Origin: Miltoncostaea sp963762825
Lineage (GTDB): Bacteria; Actinomycetota; Thermoleophilia; Miltoncostaeales; Miltoncostaeaceae
Assembly: GCA_963762825.1 (NCBI GenBank)
Contig: CAVXLZ010000001.1
Coordinates: 806,001-870,000 of the forward strand
Direction: 5' to 3'
Length of the DNA stretch: 64,000 bases
The notes under the pieces were generated by a model, which saw only the letters and a program-made list of their open reading frames with translations, did not search any database and had not been told where the DNA came from. The translations under genes and the position numbers were made by a program. Below are positions 7,392 through 16,106 of the stretch, piece by piece; positions within the stretch are counted from its first letter, which is position 1, and the number at the start of each line of letters is the position of its first letter.

Positions 7392-8730
7392 GTGCGCTAC
7401 CACCTGACCACGTTCGGCTGCCAGATGAACGACCACGACTCCGAGCGCATGAAGGGTCTGCTCGAGGGCCTCGGTTATGCGGAGGTCGGACGCCCGCGAC
7501 GACGCGGATCTGATCCTCTTCAACACCTGCACCATCCGCGGCAGCGCCGACGAGCGTTTCCTCGGCAACCTCGGCGACGCGAAGCGCGTCAAGCGCGAGC
7601 GACCCGACGCCATCGTGGCGGTCGGCGGATGCTGGGCCCAGAGCCAGAAGGAGGACGTCTTCCGCGACTTCCCCTTCGTGGACATCGCGTTCGGGCCGGG
7701 AGAGGTGTCGCGGCTGGGCGAGCTGGTCGCCCGGGAGCGGATCGAGGCGGTGGGCGCCTTCAGCTTCGACGGCGCCTTCAGCGGGAGCCTTCCCTCCAAG
7801 CGCGAGCGCCCGTACCAGGCGTGGGTGCAGATCTCGGTGGGCTGCAACTGCGTCTGCGCCTACTGCATCGTGCCCGCGGTGCGCGGCCGCGAGCGCAGCC
7901 GCCCCCCGTCCGAGGTGGTGGGGGAGATCCGGGAGCTCGCCGCCGACGGGGTGGTCGAGGTGACCCTGCTGGGGCAGAACGTCAACTCCTATGGCCGCGA
8001 CCTCCCGCGACAGGAGCGGGCGAGCTTCGCCGAGCTACTGCGGGCGGTTGCCGCCGTCGAGGGCATCGCGCGCGTCCGCTACACGAGCCCGCACCCCAAG
8101 GACATGAAGGCAGACGTGATCGCCGCCATGGCGGAGTGCCCGGAGGTCTGCGCCCACCTCCACCTGCCGGCGCAGTCGGGGAGCACGCGGATCCTCAAGG
8201 CCATGCGGCGCACGTACTCGAGAGAGCGTTATCTCGATCTGGTGACGCGATTGCGGGAGGCGATCCCGGATCTGTCGCTGACCACCGACCTCATCGTCGG
8301 GTTCCCCGGTGAGACCGAGAGGGACTTCGCCGAGTCCCTGAGCCTGGTCGAGGAGTGCGGCTACGACGGCGCTTATACCTTCCTCTACTCACCCCGGCCC
8401 GGGACCGAGGCCGCGGCCGCGTTGCCCGACGATGTCCCGCCGGAGGTCAAGCGCGAGCGCATCGGCCGCCTGGTCGAGGTCGTCCAGCGGGTGGCCGCCG
8501 GTCGTTCGGCGCGCTTCGTCGGGACCACTCGGCAGGTGCTCGTCGAGGGACCCTCGCGCACCGATCCCACACGGCTGCGAGGGCGCCTCAGCCAGAACAT
8601 CGCCGTCAACTTCGCGGGCTCCGCCGAGCCCGGAACGTTCACGAACGTGCTCATCGAGAGGGCCAGCTCGACCTCCCTCTCGGGGCGGCAGGTCGGCTCA
8701 CCGGTGCAGGCGGACCTCGTCCACTCCTGA
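7392..8730 (+). CDS. miaB: tRNA-2-methylthio-N6-dimethylallyladenosine synthase, with frameshift
   Basis: Radical-SAM methylthiotransferase that adds the 2-methylthio group to i6A37 of tRNAs reading UNN codons. The N-terminal domain supplies three cluster cysteines (TFGCQMN, FNTCTIR, VGGCWAQ); the radical-SAM motif is CNCVCAYC; a TRAM domain follows (VLVEGPSRTDPTRLRGRL). The reading frame breaks near 7488: the first 32 residues are in one frame and the rest in the next. Deleting one G of 7488-7489 restores V-D-A-R-D-D-A-D-L-I-L. GTG 7392 is chosen because it gives the usual RYHLTTFGCQMN start; GTG 7347 is an alternative. The stop abuts miaA, its pathway predecessor. Confidence 0.9.
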
Positions 8731-8734
8731 GGTC

Positions 8735-9664
8735 CTGGCGCTTGCCGGGCCGACGGCCTGCGGCAAGAGCGCGCTCGCCCACGCCGCGGCGCGCGCGCTG
8801 GGAGGCGAGATCATCGTCGCCGATCCCTTCCAGCGCTATCGCGGCCTGGAGATCGCGGCCGACAGCCCGCAGCGTCGACGCCAGGCGCCAGATCGTCCAC
8901 CACGGGGTCGGTGATCTCGGCCTCGACGAGCGCTCGAGCGCCGCCGCCTTCGCCGTGCTCGCCCACGGCGCCATCGACGACGCGCTCGCTCGCGGGCGCG
9001 TCCCGATCGTCGCCGGGGGCACGGGGCTCTATCTGCGTGCGGCGCTCGCGGACCTGGGCTTCCCCGCCGCCCCGGATCCGGCGCTGCGCGAGTGGGCCGA
9101 GAGGATGGTGAGCGCGCGATCCCGCAGGAGCCCTCCATGAGCTGCGCTCCCGCGATCCCCGAGCGGCCGAGCGCGTCGATGCGTCCAACCCGCGTCGGTT
9201 GGCGCGCGCGCTCGAGATCGCCGCCGATCCATCGCCGCGGCCCACCGGGGACGCGCTCTGGAGCACCGCCGTCCGCCGCCCGACGCTCCTGGTGGGGCTG
9301 ATGCGCTCGCGCGAGGAGGCTCGACCGCCGGATCGCCGCACGCGTGCGGCGCGAGCTCGACGAGGGCCTGCGACGCGAGCTGGAGACCGCTCTCGACACC
9401 GCCGGCGTCTCGCGCGAGGCGCTCCAGGTGATCGGTGCCCGCGAGGTGGCCGCCATCCGCTCGGGCGCCCTCGATCCCGAGGATCTCGCCGACCGCATCG
9501 GCGGTCGCACCCGCCGCCTGGCACGCCGGCAGCTCACGTGGCTGCGCAAGACCCCTGGGGTCGTGCCCCTCGAGCTGGGGGATGGTCCGGCCGAGATGGC
9601 CCTGCCGCGGCTGCTCGCGCTCTGGCGGGGGGCCGATGCCGATCCGGTAGCCTCCGGTGGATGA
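8735..9664 (+). CDS. miaA: tRNA dimethylallyltransferase, three frameshifts
   Basis: Transfers the dimethylallyl group to A37 of tRNA, making the MiaB substrate. The P-loop is LAGPTACGKSALA at the start, followed by ADPFQRYRGLEIAADSP, VPIVAGGTGLYLRAALADLG and RRELDEGLRRELE. The pieces lie in different frames: breaks occur near 8865-8871, 9108-9112 and 9318-9319, and each is repaired by deleting one base. After repair the protein is about 308 residues, the normal family length. No ATG or GTG fits the extreme 5' end, so the start is approximate and may hide a further error. The stop overlaps the dapF start (ATGA). Confidence 0.85.
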
Positions 9665-10470
9665 AGTTCGCCAAGTGGCACGGGCTCGGCAATCACCACC
9701 TCGTCGTCGAGCACGCGGAGTGGCCGCTGGCCATCACCTCCGATCGCGCCCGCCGCATACTCGACCCGCACGTCGGTGTCGGTGGCGACGGGATCCTCGA
9801 GGTTTCGAACGAGGGCGACGGCACCCCCCGGATGACGGTCTGGAACCAGGACGGGAGCCAGGCGGAGAACTGCGGCAACGGCATCCGCATCGTGGCGCGG
9901 TACCTGGAGCGCGCCGGACGTCTGCCTGCCGACGGCCGCATCCTGACCGGAGGAGGTCCCGTCGCGGTCGGGGTCCTCGAGGACGGCCGCGTCGAGGTGG
10001 CGATGGGGCGAGCGCTCTTTCCCTCGGGCGAGGGCCGCCAGGATCTCGCTGTCGAGGGCCGGGCGCTGGCGCTCGCCGAGGTGTCGATGGGCAATCCGCA
10101 CGCCGTCATCGAGCACCCGGCGCCCGATGAGGTGGTGCGCGAACTCGGTCCCGTCATCGAGGTCGATCGGCGCTTCCCCGGGCGCACCAATGTCGAGTTC
10201 GTCCGCACGGACGGCCCGTCGGAGCTGACCATGCGGGTATGGGAGCGCGGCGTGGGGGAGACGCTCGCCTGCGGCACCGGGGCATGCGCGGCGGCGGTCG
10301 CAGGCGTGCGGCTCGCCGGCCTCGTCAGCCCCGTGACGGTGCACTTGTTGGGCGGCGACCTTGTGATCGCCGTCGATGACGACCTGGAGGTGACGATGAC
10401 CGGTCCGGCAGAGGAGATCTACCGGGGCGAGCTGTCCCCCGACCTGGCGCGCGCGCTGGAGGAGCTCTGA
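9661..10470 (+). CDS. dapF: Diaminopimelate epimerase
   Basis: 269-residue PLP-independent racemase converting LL- to meso-diaminopimelate for lysine and peptidoglycan. The two catalytic cysteines are present: Cys71 in AENCGNGIR and Cys204 in LACGTGACA. The substrate-binding loop reads HGLGNHHLVVE where many homologues have GLGNDFVVVD; the key Asn11 is kept. MGNPHAV and ERGVGETLACGTG complete the signature. The ATG overlaps the miaA stop, and the next gene, an LL-DAP aminotransferase, starts inside the dapF stop (TGATG), so consecutive steps of the aminotransferase variant of the DAP pathway are coupled. Confidence 0.96.
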   Translation: MKFAKWHGLGNHHLVVEHAEWPLAITSDRARRILDPHVGVGGDGILEVSNEGDGTPRMTVWNQDGSQAENCGNGIRIVARYLERAGRLPADGRILTGGGPVAVGVLEDGRVEVAMGRALFPSGEGRQDLAVEGRALALAEVSMGNPHAVIEHPAPDEVVRELGPVIEVDRRFPGRTNVEFVRTDGPSELTMRVWERGVGETLACGTGACAAAVAGVRLAGLVSPVTVHLLGGDLVIAVDDDLEVTMTGPAEEIYRGELSPDLARALEEL

Positions 10471-11645
10471 TGGCCGACCGACCCATCGGCGCCGCACGCC
10501 TGCGCCTCCTGCCGCCGTATCTGTTCGCCCAGATCGAGCAGAAGATCGCCGCCAAGCGCGCGGAGGGCGTCGACATCATCTCGCTCGGCATCGGCGATCC
10601 CGATACGCCCACCCCCGGCTTCATCGTCGACACGATGCGCGACCAGGTCGCGCGCCCGGACACGCACCAGTACCCGTCCAATCGCGGGCGCGAGAGCTTT
10701 CGCGATGCGCTGGCGGGCTTCTACGCCGACCGCTTCTCGGTGGCGCTCGACCCGGCCACGCAGATCATCCCGGCGATGGGGGCCAAGGAGGCGGTGGCCA
10801 ACGTCAATCTCGCGCTGCTCGACCCGGGAGACGTGGCCCTTGCCAGCGATCCGGGGTATCCGGTCTACACCACCGGGCCCCTCCTGGCGGGCGCCGAGCC
10901 GGTGCCCATGCCGCTCCTGCCCGAGCTGGGGTTCCAGCCCGACCTCGCCGCCATCCCGGCCGCGGTCCTGAAGCGGGCACGGGTGATGTTCATCAACTAC
11001 CCCAACAACCCCACCGGAGGGGTCGTGGAGGGCGATTTCTTCGCGCGGGTCGTGGAGTTCGCCCGCCGCAACGAGATCATCGTCGTGCACGACAACGCGT
11101 ACTCGGAGATCACCTACGACGGGTACCGCGCGCCCTCCTTCCTCGAGACGCCGGGGGCGATGGATGTCGGCATCGAGATCTTCTCGCTCTCCAAGACCTA
11201 CAACATGACCGGGTGGCGGGCGGGGGCGGTCGTCGGCAACGCCGACGTGGTGGCCGCCTACTGGCAGTTGAAGACCAACATCGACAGCGGCATGTTCGAG
11301 GCCCTGCAGGAGGCCGCGGCGGCGGCACTGCGCTCCGACCAGTCGTCGGTGGTCGAGATGTGCGCCGTCTATCAGCGTCGGCGCGACGTGCTGGTGGGGG
11401 CCCTTCAGCGCATCGGTCTGCGCGTGGACCCGCCCAAGGGCGCGATCTACGTCTGGGCGCGCGTGCCGGATGGCGAGACGTCGGCGAGCTTCACCGAGAA
11501 GGTGCTCGAGGAGGCAGCCGTCGTGATCTCGCCGGGCGCGGCCTACGGACCGAGCGGCGAGGGCTTCGTGCGGATGAGCCTGACGGTCCCCGACGACCGC
11601 CTCAACGAGGCGGCCGAGCGGATCGCCGGGTTGGTCGGGAAGTAG
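10470..11645 (+). CDS. dapL: LL-diaminopimelate aminotransferase-type enzyme
   Basis: 391-residue class I/II PLP aminotransferase. The PLP lysine is Lys242 in SLSKTYNMTGWR; other family landmarks are SLGIGDPDTPTP, the YPSNRG segment, PGYPVYTTGP, NYPNNPTGG and a C-terminal GEGFVRMSLT arginine. This set fits DapL/AlaT-like enzymes, and its coupling to dapF supports direct amination of tetrahydrodipicolinate to LL-DAP. Other aminotransferases of this subgroup act on alanine or aspartate, so the substrate is inferred from context. The ATG overlaps the dapF stop. Confidence 0.85.
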   Translation: MADRPIGAARLRLLPPYLFAQIEQKIAAKRAEGVDIISLGIGDPDTPTPGFIVDTMRDQVARPDTHQYPSNRGRESFRDALAGFYADRFSVALDPATQIIPAMGAKEAVANVNLALLDPGDVALASDPGYPVYTTGPLLAGAEPVPMPLLPELGFQPDLAAIPAAVLKRARVMFINYPNNPTGGVVEGDFFARVVEFARRNEIIVVHDNAYSEITYDGYRAPSFLETPGAMDVGIEIFSLSKTYNMTGWRAGAVVGNADVVAAYWQLKTNIDSGMFEALQEAAAAALRSDQSSVVEMCAVYQRRRDVLVGALQRIGLRVDPPKGAIYVWARVPDGETSASFTEKVLEEAAVVISPGAAYGPSGEGFVRMSLTVPDDRLNEAAERIAGLVGK

Positions 11646-11647
11646 CG

Positions 11648-12094
11648 ATGGCGGACGAGGCGCCGGATCTGCCGGTCCGGCGCCTCGATCCGAGGGCGGT
11701 CGTACCGCGCCGCTCTCATCCGGGTGATGCAGGCCTCGATCTCGTGGCGATCGAGGCCTGCGAACTGCTGCCGGGAGAGGGGGCGGCGATCTCCACGGGG
11801 CTCGCCATCGCCATCCCGGTGGGCCACGCCGGTCTCGTCGTTCCGCGCTCCGGCCTCGCTCGTCGTCATGGGGTGACGGTCGCGAATGCCCCCGGGTTGA
11901 TCGACGCCGGCTATCGGGGCGAACTGATGGTGCTGTTGGTCAATCTCGGTGCGCAGACGCATGCGATCTCCCCGGGGGACCGGATCGCCCAGCTGGTAGT
12001 GGTTCCGGTCGCTCTGCCGGCCCCGTGCGAGACCGACGATCTGCCCTCCTCCGACGGTCGCAACCTGGGGGGCTTCGGCTCCACGGGCGCCTGA
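11648..12094 (+). CDS. dut: Deoxyuridine 5'-triphosphate nucleotidohydrolase
   Basis: 148-residue trimeric dUTPase that hydrolyses dUTP to dUMP, limiting uracil in DNA and feeding thymidylate synthesis. The five motifs are recognisable: motif 1 AGLDLVA, motif 2 VPRSGLARRHGV, motif 3 NAPGLIDAGYRGELMV, motif 4 GDRIAQLVV and the C-terminal lid GGFGSTG. Motif 3 has Leu where Thr is common, within family variation. The ATG lies two bases after the stop of the aminotransferase gene, so it is probably the last gene of the miaB-to-dut operon. The next gene is convergent. Confidence 0.95.
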   Translation: MADEAPDLPVRRLDPRAVVPRRSHPGDAGLDLVAIEACELLPGEGAAISTGLAIAIPVGHAGLVVPRSGLARRHGVTVANAPGLIDAGYRGELMVLLVNLGAQTHAISPGDRIAQLVVVPVALPAPCETDDLPSSDGRNLGGFGSTGA

Positions 12095-12112
12095 GAGACC
12101 CTCAGTGGAGCG

Positions 12113-12940
12113 TCAGATCGTCTTGGGCAGATAGGTCGCGTAGGCCCCGAGGCCGAGGACGAGGATGAGGCCGAGGTAGGTCCCGAGGATCAGGCTCCGA
12201 TTCCTCGGCGAGACGGTGTGGAAGCGCAGGGACGAGGGGTCCTTCGCGCGCCATGCCCTGATGCGTCCGTAGACCTCGGAGCCGCCGAGGATCAGTACGA
12301 GGATCAGGATCGGGCTGAACCAGACGACCATCAGTAGCGCGAGGGCGACCAGACCGAGGACCCACACCCACGGTGAGAGCGCCGCCATCGCGCGACCGCC
12401 GTCGAGGGGCAGCACCGGGAGCAGGTTGAAGAGGTTGAGAACGAAGCCCACGAAGGCGAGCGCCTGGAACAGTTCCTCACCGGTCGCGGCCCACAGCGCG
12501 AGAGGAGCGAGGATGCCGAGCGATCCGAGCACCGGGCCGGCGAGGCCCACGCGCGCCTCGGCCGCGGCGTCGTCCGGCATGCGCTTCATGGCGACGAGGG
12601 CCCCGAGGAAGGGGATGAAGTAGGGAGCGCTCGCCGGGATGCCCTCGCGTCGCAGCTGGATGACGTGCCCCATCTCGTGGACGAACAAGAGGGCGACGAA
12701 GCCCAGGGCGAACTTCCACCCCCAGATCAGCGCGTAGGCACCGATCGACACCAGGGCAGAGAGGCCGGCGCCGACGAACTTGACCTTCGTGGCCGCAAGA
12801 GCGAGCCACTTGAGCTTGGTCGCCAGGAGCCCGAGCACCACGAGCGGCCCGACCCAGCGCCGCCAGTTGCGCGTCCGTCCCTCGGCCTCGAGGTCGCGTG
12901 GTTCCAGGCCGTACGGGTCGCGTTGGGAGATCTCGGTCAC
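12113..12940 (-). CDS. Site-2-protease-type (M50) membrane metalloprotease
   Basis: 275 residues, integral membrane. The zinc site HEMGH is at residues 88-92 in a transmembrane helix, with the third ligand motif LPLDGGRAM around residue 175; five to six hydrophobic segments surround them. This is the compact M50B form without a PDZ domain. Such enzymes cleave substrates within the membrane, often anti-sigma factors; no partner is encoded nearby. GTG start at 12940. Downstream it converges with dut; upstream is the receiver-like gene on the same strand, 32 bases away. Confidence 0.85.
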   Translation of the reverse strand: MTEISQRDPYGLEPRDLEAEGRTRNWRRWVGPLVVLGLLATKLKWLALAATKVKFVGAGLSALVSIGAYALIWGWKFALGFVALLFVHEMGHVIQLRREGIPASAPYFIPFLGALVAMKRMPDDAAAEARVGLAGPVLGSLGILAPLALWAATGEELFQALAFVGFVLNLFNLLPVLPLDGGRAMAALSPWVWVLGLVALALLMVVWFSPILILVLILGGSEVYGRIRAWRAKDPSSLRFHTVSPRNRSLILGTYLGLILVLGLGAYATYLPKTI

Positions 12941-12972
12941 TCATGGACGGTAGCGCGTCGGGGGCATCGGCA

Positions 12973-13377
12973 TCAGAGTGCCGCCACCCGTGCCGCGGAG
13001 CCGCGCGTGCGCGCCAGGGAGCTCTCGCGCAGGGCCTCGCACACGGTGAGGGCCACCTTGTAGCCGGCATCCGACTCGGCTCCGGTGAGCAGCATCGTGC
13101 CGCCGGGGCGCCCGGAGAGGGTGCGCACCAGCCGGCGCGGGCGCTCGGAGATGATCATCATCGGGCGCTCGTCGGCGTGGAGGGCCTCGGCCATCTCGCG
13201 CCACTCCGACTCCTGCCCGCGAAGGTCGAGCATCACCACGTCGCCGCTGGCGGGCGGGGTGCGGTGCGGGCCCGCCTCTGCGGCCATGACCACGTAGCCC
13301 AGGCGGGTGAGGGTCTTCTCGAGGGCGCCGCGCGCGGCACCGTCGGGTCCAAGGACAAGGATCTGCATCGGCTGCAT
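12973..13377 (-). CDS. Stand-alone degenerate receiver-like domain protein
   Basis: 134 residues. The pattern resembles a response-regulator receiver: strand MQILVLGPDG, helix ARGALEKTLTRLGY, strand VVMAAEAG, then DVVMLDLRG whose Asp would be the phosphoacceptor. The expected Lys after beta-5 is not evident (MLLTGAESDAGYK is the nearest candidate) and no output domain follows. No sensor kinase gene adjoins. It may be a phosphorylation-independent adaptor. The start is one of two nearby Met codons (MQPMQIL). Confidence 0.5.
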   Translation of the reverse strand: MQPMQILVLGPDGAARGALEKTLTRLGYVVMAAEAGPHRTPPASGDVVMLDLRGQESEWREMAEALHADERPMMIISERPRRLVRTLSGRPGGTMLLTGAESDAGYKVALTVCEALRESSLARTRGSAARVAAL

Positions 13378-13495
13378 CTGTCGTTTCCCATCTCGCGAAA
13401 GGTTCTGCGCAGGCGGCCCATGGGGGCCGTGCGCGGGACGCGATATCCCCGGATCCGCCCCTCATGAGGGCGCACCACTCCAGGGAGCGGGTCGA

Positions 13496-14476
13496 CTAGC
13501 CGGGTCGGCGTACCGCCAGGCGGTGGCCGCTGGACGCACCGAGCAGCCCGCTCGCCACGACCCGCTCCGAAAGACCGGGGCGCGGGGCGGCGGCGACCAG
13601 GAGGATCAGGCCGATCACGATGAACAGCACCAGCGTCGATGCCGGGGCCCCGGAGCCACCCGGAAGGGCGTAGCTGGCCAGCACCGCCAGCAGGCTCGAC
13701 CCCGAGGGCGCCACGTTCAGAGGAGCGGCGCTGGTGGCCTCGATGAGGGAGACGGTGGGGGGCTCGACCGAGACGGCTGGGCCCGCGACGGCCGGCGCGG
13801 CCGATCCGATGGGGCCGGTCGAATCGAACCCGATGTCCGCCTGAGCGCCGCGGCCGCCGACGAAGGGCGATTCGAGAGAGGGTGCCTGAGGGCCCTCGAT
13901 CAAGACGGCCGGTGGGGCGTTCGGCACTCCGAGGGCGGCGGCCACTCCGGGCGTGGGCGGGATCAGCGCGGGCAGCATGGGCGCCACCGGGCTGGGGGTC
14001 TCGGAGGCGGCCGGCGGCGGCGGGAGGCGGATCGGTGCCGCGGGAGGCGGCGGCGCGGTCACCAGCTCGGGACTGTCCGGCCGGAGCTCTGCCAGCGCGG
14101 GGACGGCGGCCGGGCGCGGGGCCGGGGGGGCGACGGCCGTCGCGGGCGGCGGGCTGGGGAGCCCGACCGCGGGATCCACCGGCTCGACGACGGCCACGGG
14201 CTCGGCGGGCGCCTGAGCCGCCGCGAGCGTCTCCTGGACGACGGCGGCTTCGGCCGGCGGGGCGGCGGCCACGGGGGACTCACCGGCCGGCGCCGGCGTC
14301 TCCTCGGCGGGGGGCGAGGGGGACGCCTCGAGCGGGGCGGTCTCGGGAACGGCGACGGTCTGCCCCACGTCGGCGATCGCCAGGGCGGGCAGCGCGAGCG
14401 CGAGCAGCGCGACGACGATGAGGGCCCGCAGCCATGCCGCGGTCCCGCTCGCCATCCTCTGCAATGCCGTTGTCAT
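13496..14476 (-). CDS. Secreted Pro/Ala-rich protein with C-terminal membrane anchor
   Basis: 326 residues from ATG 14476. A signal peptide (LRALIVVALLALALPALAIA) is followed by about 230 residues of low-complexity Pro/Ala/Glu/Val sequence, probably extended through the cell wall, then a hydrophobic helix near the end (ASTLVLFIVIGLILLVAAA) and a short basic tail. Several upstream in-frame codons extend the frame but give no signal peptide at the start. No family recognised; the design resembles a wall-spanning stalk. Regulation is not visible. Confidence 0.65.
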   Translation of the reverse strand: MTTALQRMASGTAAWLRALIVVALLALALPALAIADVGQTVAVPETAPLEASPSPPAEETPAPAGESPVAAAPPAEAAVVQETLAAAQAPAEPVAVVEPVDPAVGLPSPPPATAVAPPAPRPAAVPALAELRPDSPELVTAPPPPAAPIRLPPPPAASETPSPVAPMLPALIPPTPGVAAALGVPNAPPAVLIEGPQAPSLESPFVGGRGAQADIGFDSTGPIGSAAPAVAGPAVSVEPPTVSLIEATSAAPLNVAPSGSSLLAVLASYALPGGSGAPASTLVLFIVIGLILLVAAAPRPGLSERVVASGLLGASSGHRLAVRRPG

Positions 14477-14577
14477 CGCGCGGTCACCATATCTCGCGAG
14501 TGCCTCCTCGGACAGACCCGCGCAACATACACCTAGGGGCTTACGAAAACCCCCCTCGCACGGATGGAATCCTGCGC

Positions 14578-15342
14578 TCATCTGCGCGACCGCGGGACGC
14601 GGCGCGCAGCGCGGCCGACCGCCGCGGCATGGGCGGCATGCTCGAGCGCATCGTCGAGGGGGGCGAGCGCCACCGGCGAGCCGGTACGGTGCTCCAGCGC
14701 CCACCCGATCAGGGTGTCCGCCAGCCAGGGGTTCTTGGGGAGCAGCGGGCCGTGGAGGTAGGTGCCGATCACCCGCCCGGTGACGGCTCCCTCGAGGCCG
14801 TCCTCTCCGTTGTTGCCGTGCCCGTGAAGCACCCGTCCGAGCGGGCGGCAGCCGGGGCCGAGGCGGGTTCGACCGGCGTGATTCTCGAAGCCCACCACGC
14901 TCCGCGTCTCGCCGTCGAGCTCGGCCTCGATCACGAGGTTGCCGATCAGCCGTGTCGGCCCGGCGATCGTGTCGAGGTCGAGGACGCCGACCCCCGGCAT
15001 CCGCGATCCATCGGTGCCGGTGTATCCGTGGCCGGCGAGCTGGAAACCCCCGCAGACGCAGAGCCCCGCCGCACCGCCGGCGACCGCGGCGCGCAACGCC
15101 TGCGCCTTGGTCCGGTCGAGATCCTCGGCGACCACCGCTTGGTCGCGGTCCTGCCCCCCTCCGAGGTAGAAGAGGTCGTGTTCCCCCGGGACGAACTCGT
15201 CGCCGATCCCGATCTCGGCGACCTCGAGGGAGAGCCCCCGCCAGGCCAGGCGGCGTTCGAGGACGGCGATGTTGCCGCGGTCCGCGTAGATGTTCATCTC
15301 GCCGGGGTAGAGGTGGGCCAGGCGGAGCGAGAGATGGGTCAT
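14578..15342 (-). CDS. gatD: Lipid II isoglutaminyl synthase, glutamine amidotransferase subunit
   Basis: 254-residue class I CobB/CobQ-like glutaminase. It liberates ammonia from glutamine for MurT, which amidates the D-Glu of the lipid II stem. The nucleophile is Cys97 in LCVCGGFQLAGHGY and the catalytic His is His197 in GTYLHGPLLPKN, both as in GatD. The N-terminal LAHLYPGEMNIYADRGNI is also typical. The ATG overlaps the stop of the methyltransferase gene (ATGA), which itself overlaps murT; the two subunits are therefore in one coupled operon but not adjacent. Confidence 0.92.
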   Translation of the reverse strand: MTHLSLRLAHLYPGEMNIYADRGNIAVLERRLAWRGLSLEVAEIGIGDEFVPGEHDLFYLGGGQDRDQAVVAEDLDRTKAQALRAAVAGGAAGLCVCGGFQLAGHGYTGTDGSRMPGVGVLDLDTIAGPTRLIGNLVIEAELDGETRSVVGFENHAGRTRLGPGCRPLGRVLHGHGNNGEDGLEGAVTGRVIGTYLHGPLLPKNPWLADTLIGWALEHRTGSPVALAPLDDALEHAAHAAAVGRAARRVPRSRR

Positions 15343-16106
15343 CTGATCCGCCGACAGCGATGGATCTGACGCTCGGACGCCGGCCCGATCGGAGAGCCGT
15401 CGAAGCCGCCGGTCACGGAGATCGACTCCATTCCCGCGGCGTCGACGAGCTCCGTGAGCTCGTCGGGGTGGAAGAGGTGCACCCGGTGCCGGCGGAGGGT
15501 CTCGCGGGGGTCCATACCGGGGCGCTCGAGCACGACGCGCAGCGTGAACTCCAGCGTCTGGGTGTCGGGCTCCCAACTTTCGTACCAGGCGGAGTGGATG
15601 GTCGTGGCGCCCGTGACCGGATCACGGTGGCGCCCACCCGCGCGCTCGGTGCCCATCGAGCGTGTGATCTCGTCGGCATCGGGAAGCGCCACGTCGAAGA
15701 TCAGCTCGCCATCCCGCTCCAGGTGCTCCCGGATGCCATGCAGGCACGCGACCCGGTCTTCCGCCTCAGTGAGGACCTGAAGGGTGTTCATCGCAACCAG
15801 CACGAACGGAAAGCGCCGTCCCAGCTCGAGCGATCGAAGGTCGCCCTGGACCGCCGTCACCCGATTCCGGACCGGAGAGCCCTCGTCGCGGAGGCGGCGT
15901 TCGATCTCCTCGAGCATGTCCGGCGAGCGGTCGAGCGCCCAGACCTCGTGCCCCGCCCGGGCGAGGTCGAGGGAGACCCTTCCCGCGGCCGCCCCCAGGT
16001 CGAGCACGGGCGATCCCAGCCGGGCGGCGGCGGAACGCCAGAAGGGGAGGTCCTCGGTGTAGTGGGCGTGCTCCGCCATGAAGGCGCGGGACTCGTCATC
16101 GCTCAC
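15339..16106 (-). CDS. SAM-dependent methyltransferase embedded between murT and gatD
   Basis: 255 residues from GTG 16106, which overlaps the murT 3' end by 11 bases; an upstream in-frame start would overlap further. Motif I is VLDLGAAAGRVSLDLARAG, followed by VWALDRSPDMLEEIERRL, VQGDLRSLELGRRFPFVLVA and a C-terminal beta-rich part (TLEFTLRVVLERPG, RRHRVHLFHPDELTELVDAAG), fitting a small-molecule methyltransferase of the Methyltransf_25 type. Because it is coupled at both ends to the MurT/GatD subunits, a role in cell-wall precursor modification is an attractive inference. No substrate can be read from sequence. Confidence 0.85.
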   Translation of the reverse strand: MSDDESRAFMAEHAHYTEDLPFWRSAAARLGSPVLDLGAAAGRVSLDLARAGHEVWALDRSPDMLEEIERRLRDEGSPVRNRVTAVQGDLRSLELGRRFPFVLVAMNTLQVLTEAEDRVACLHGIREHLERDGELIFDVALPDADEITRSMGTERAGGRHRDPVTGATTIHSAWYESWEPDTQTLEFTLRVVLERPGMDPRETLRRHRVHLFHPDELTELVDAAGMESISVTGGFDGSPIGPASERQIHRCRRIR

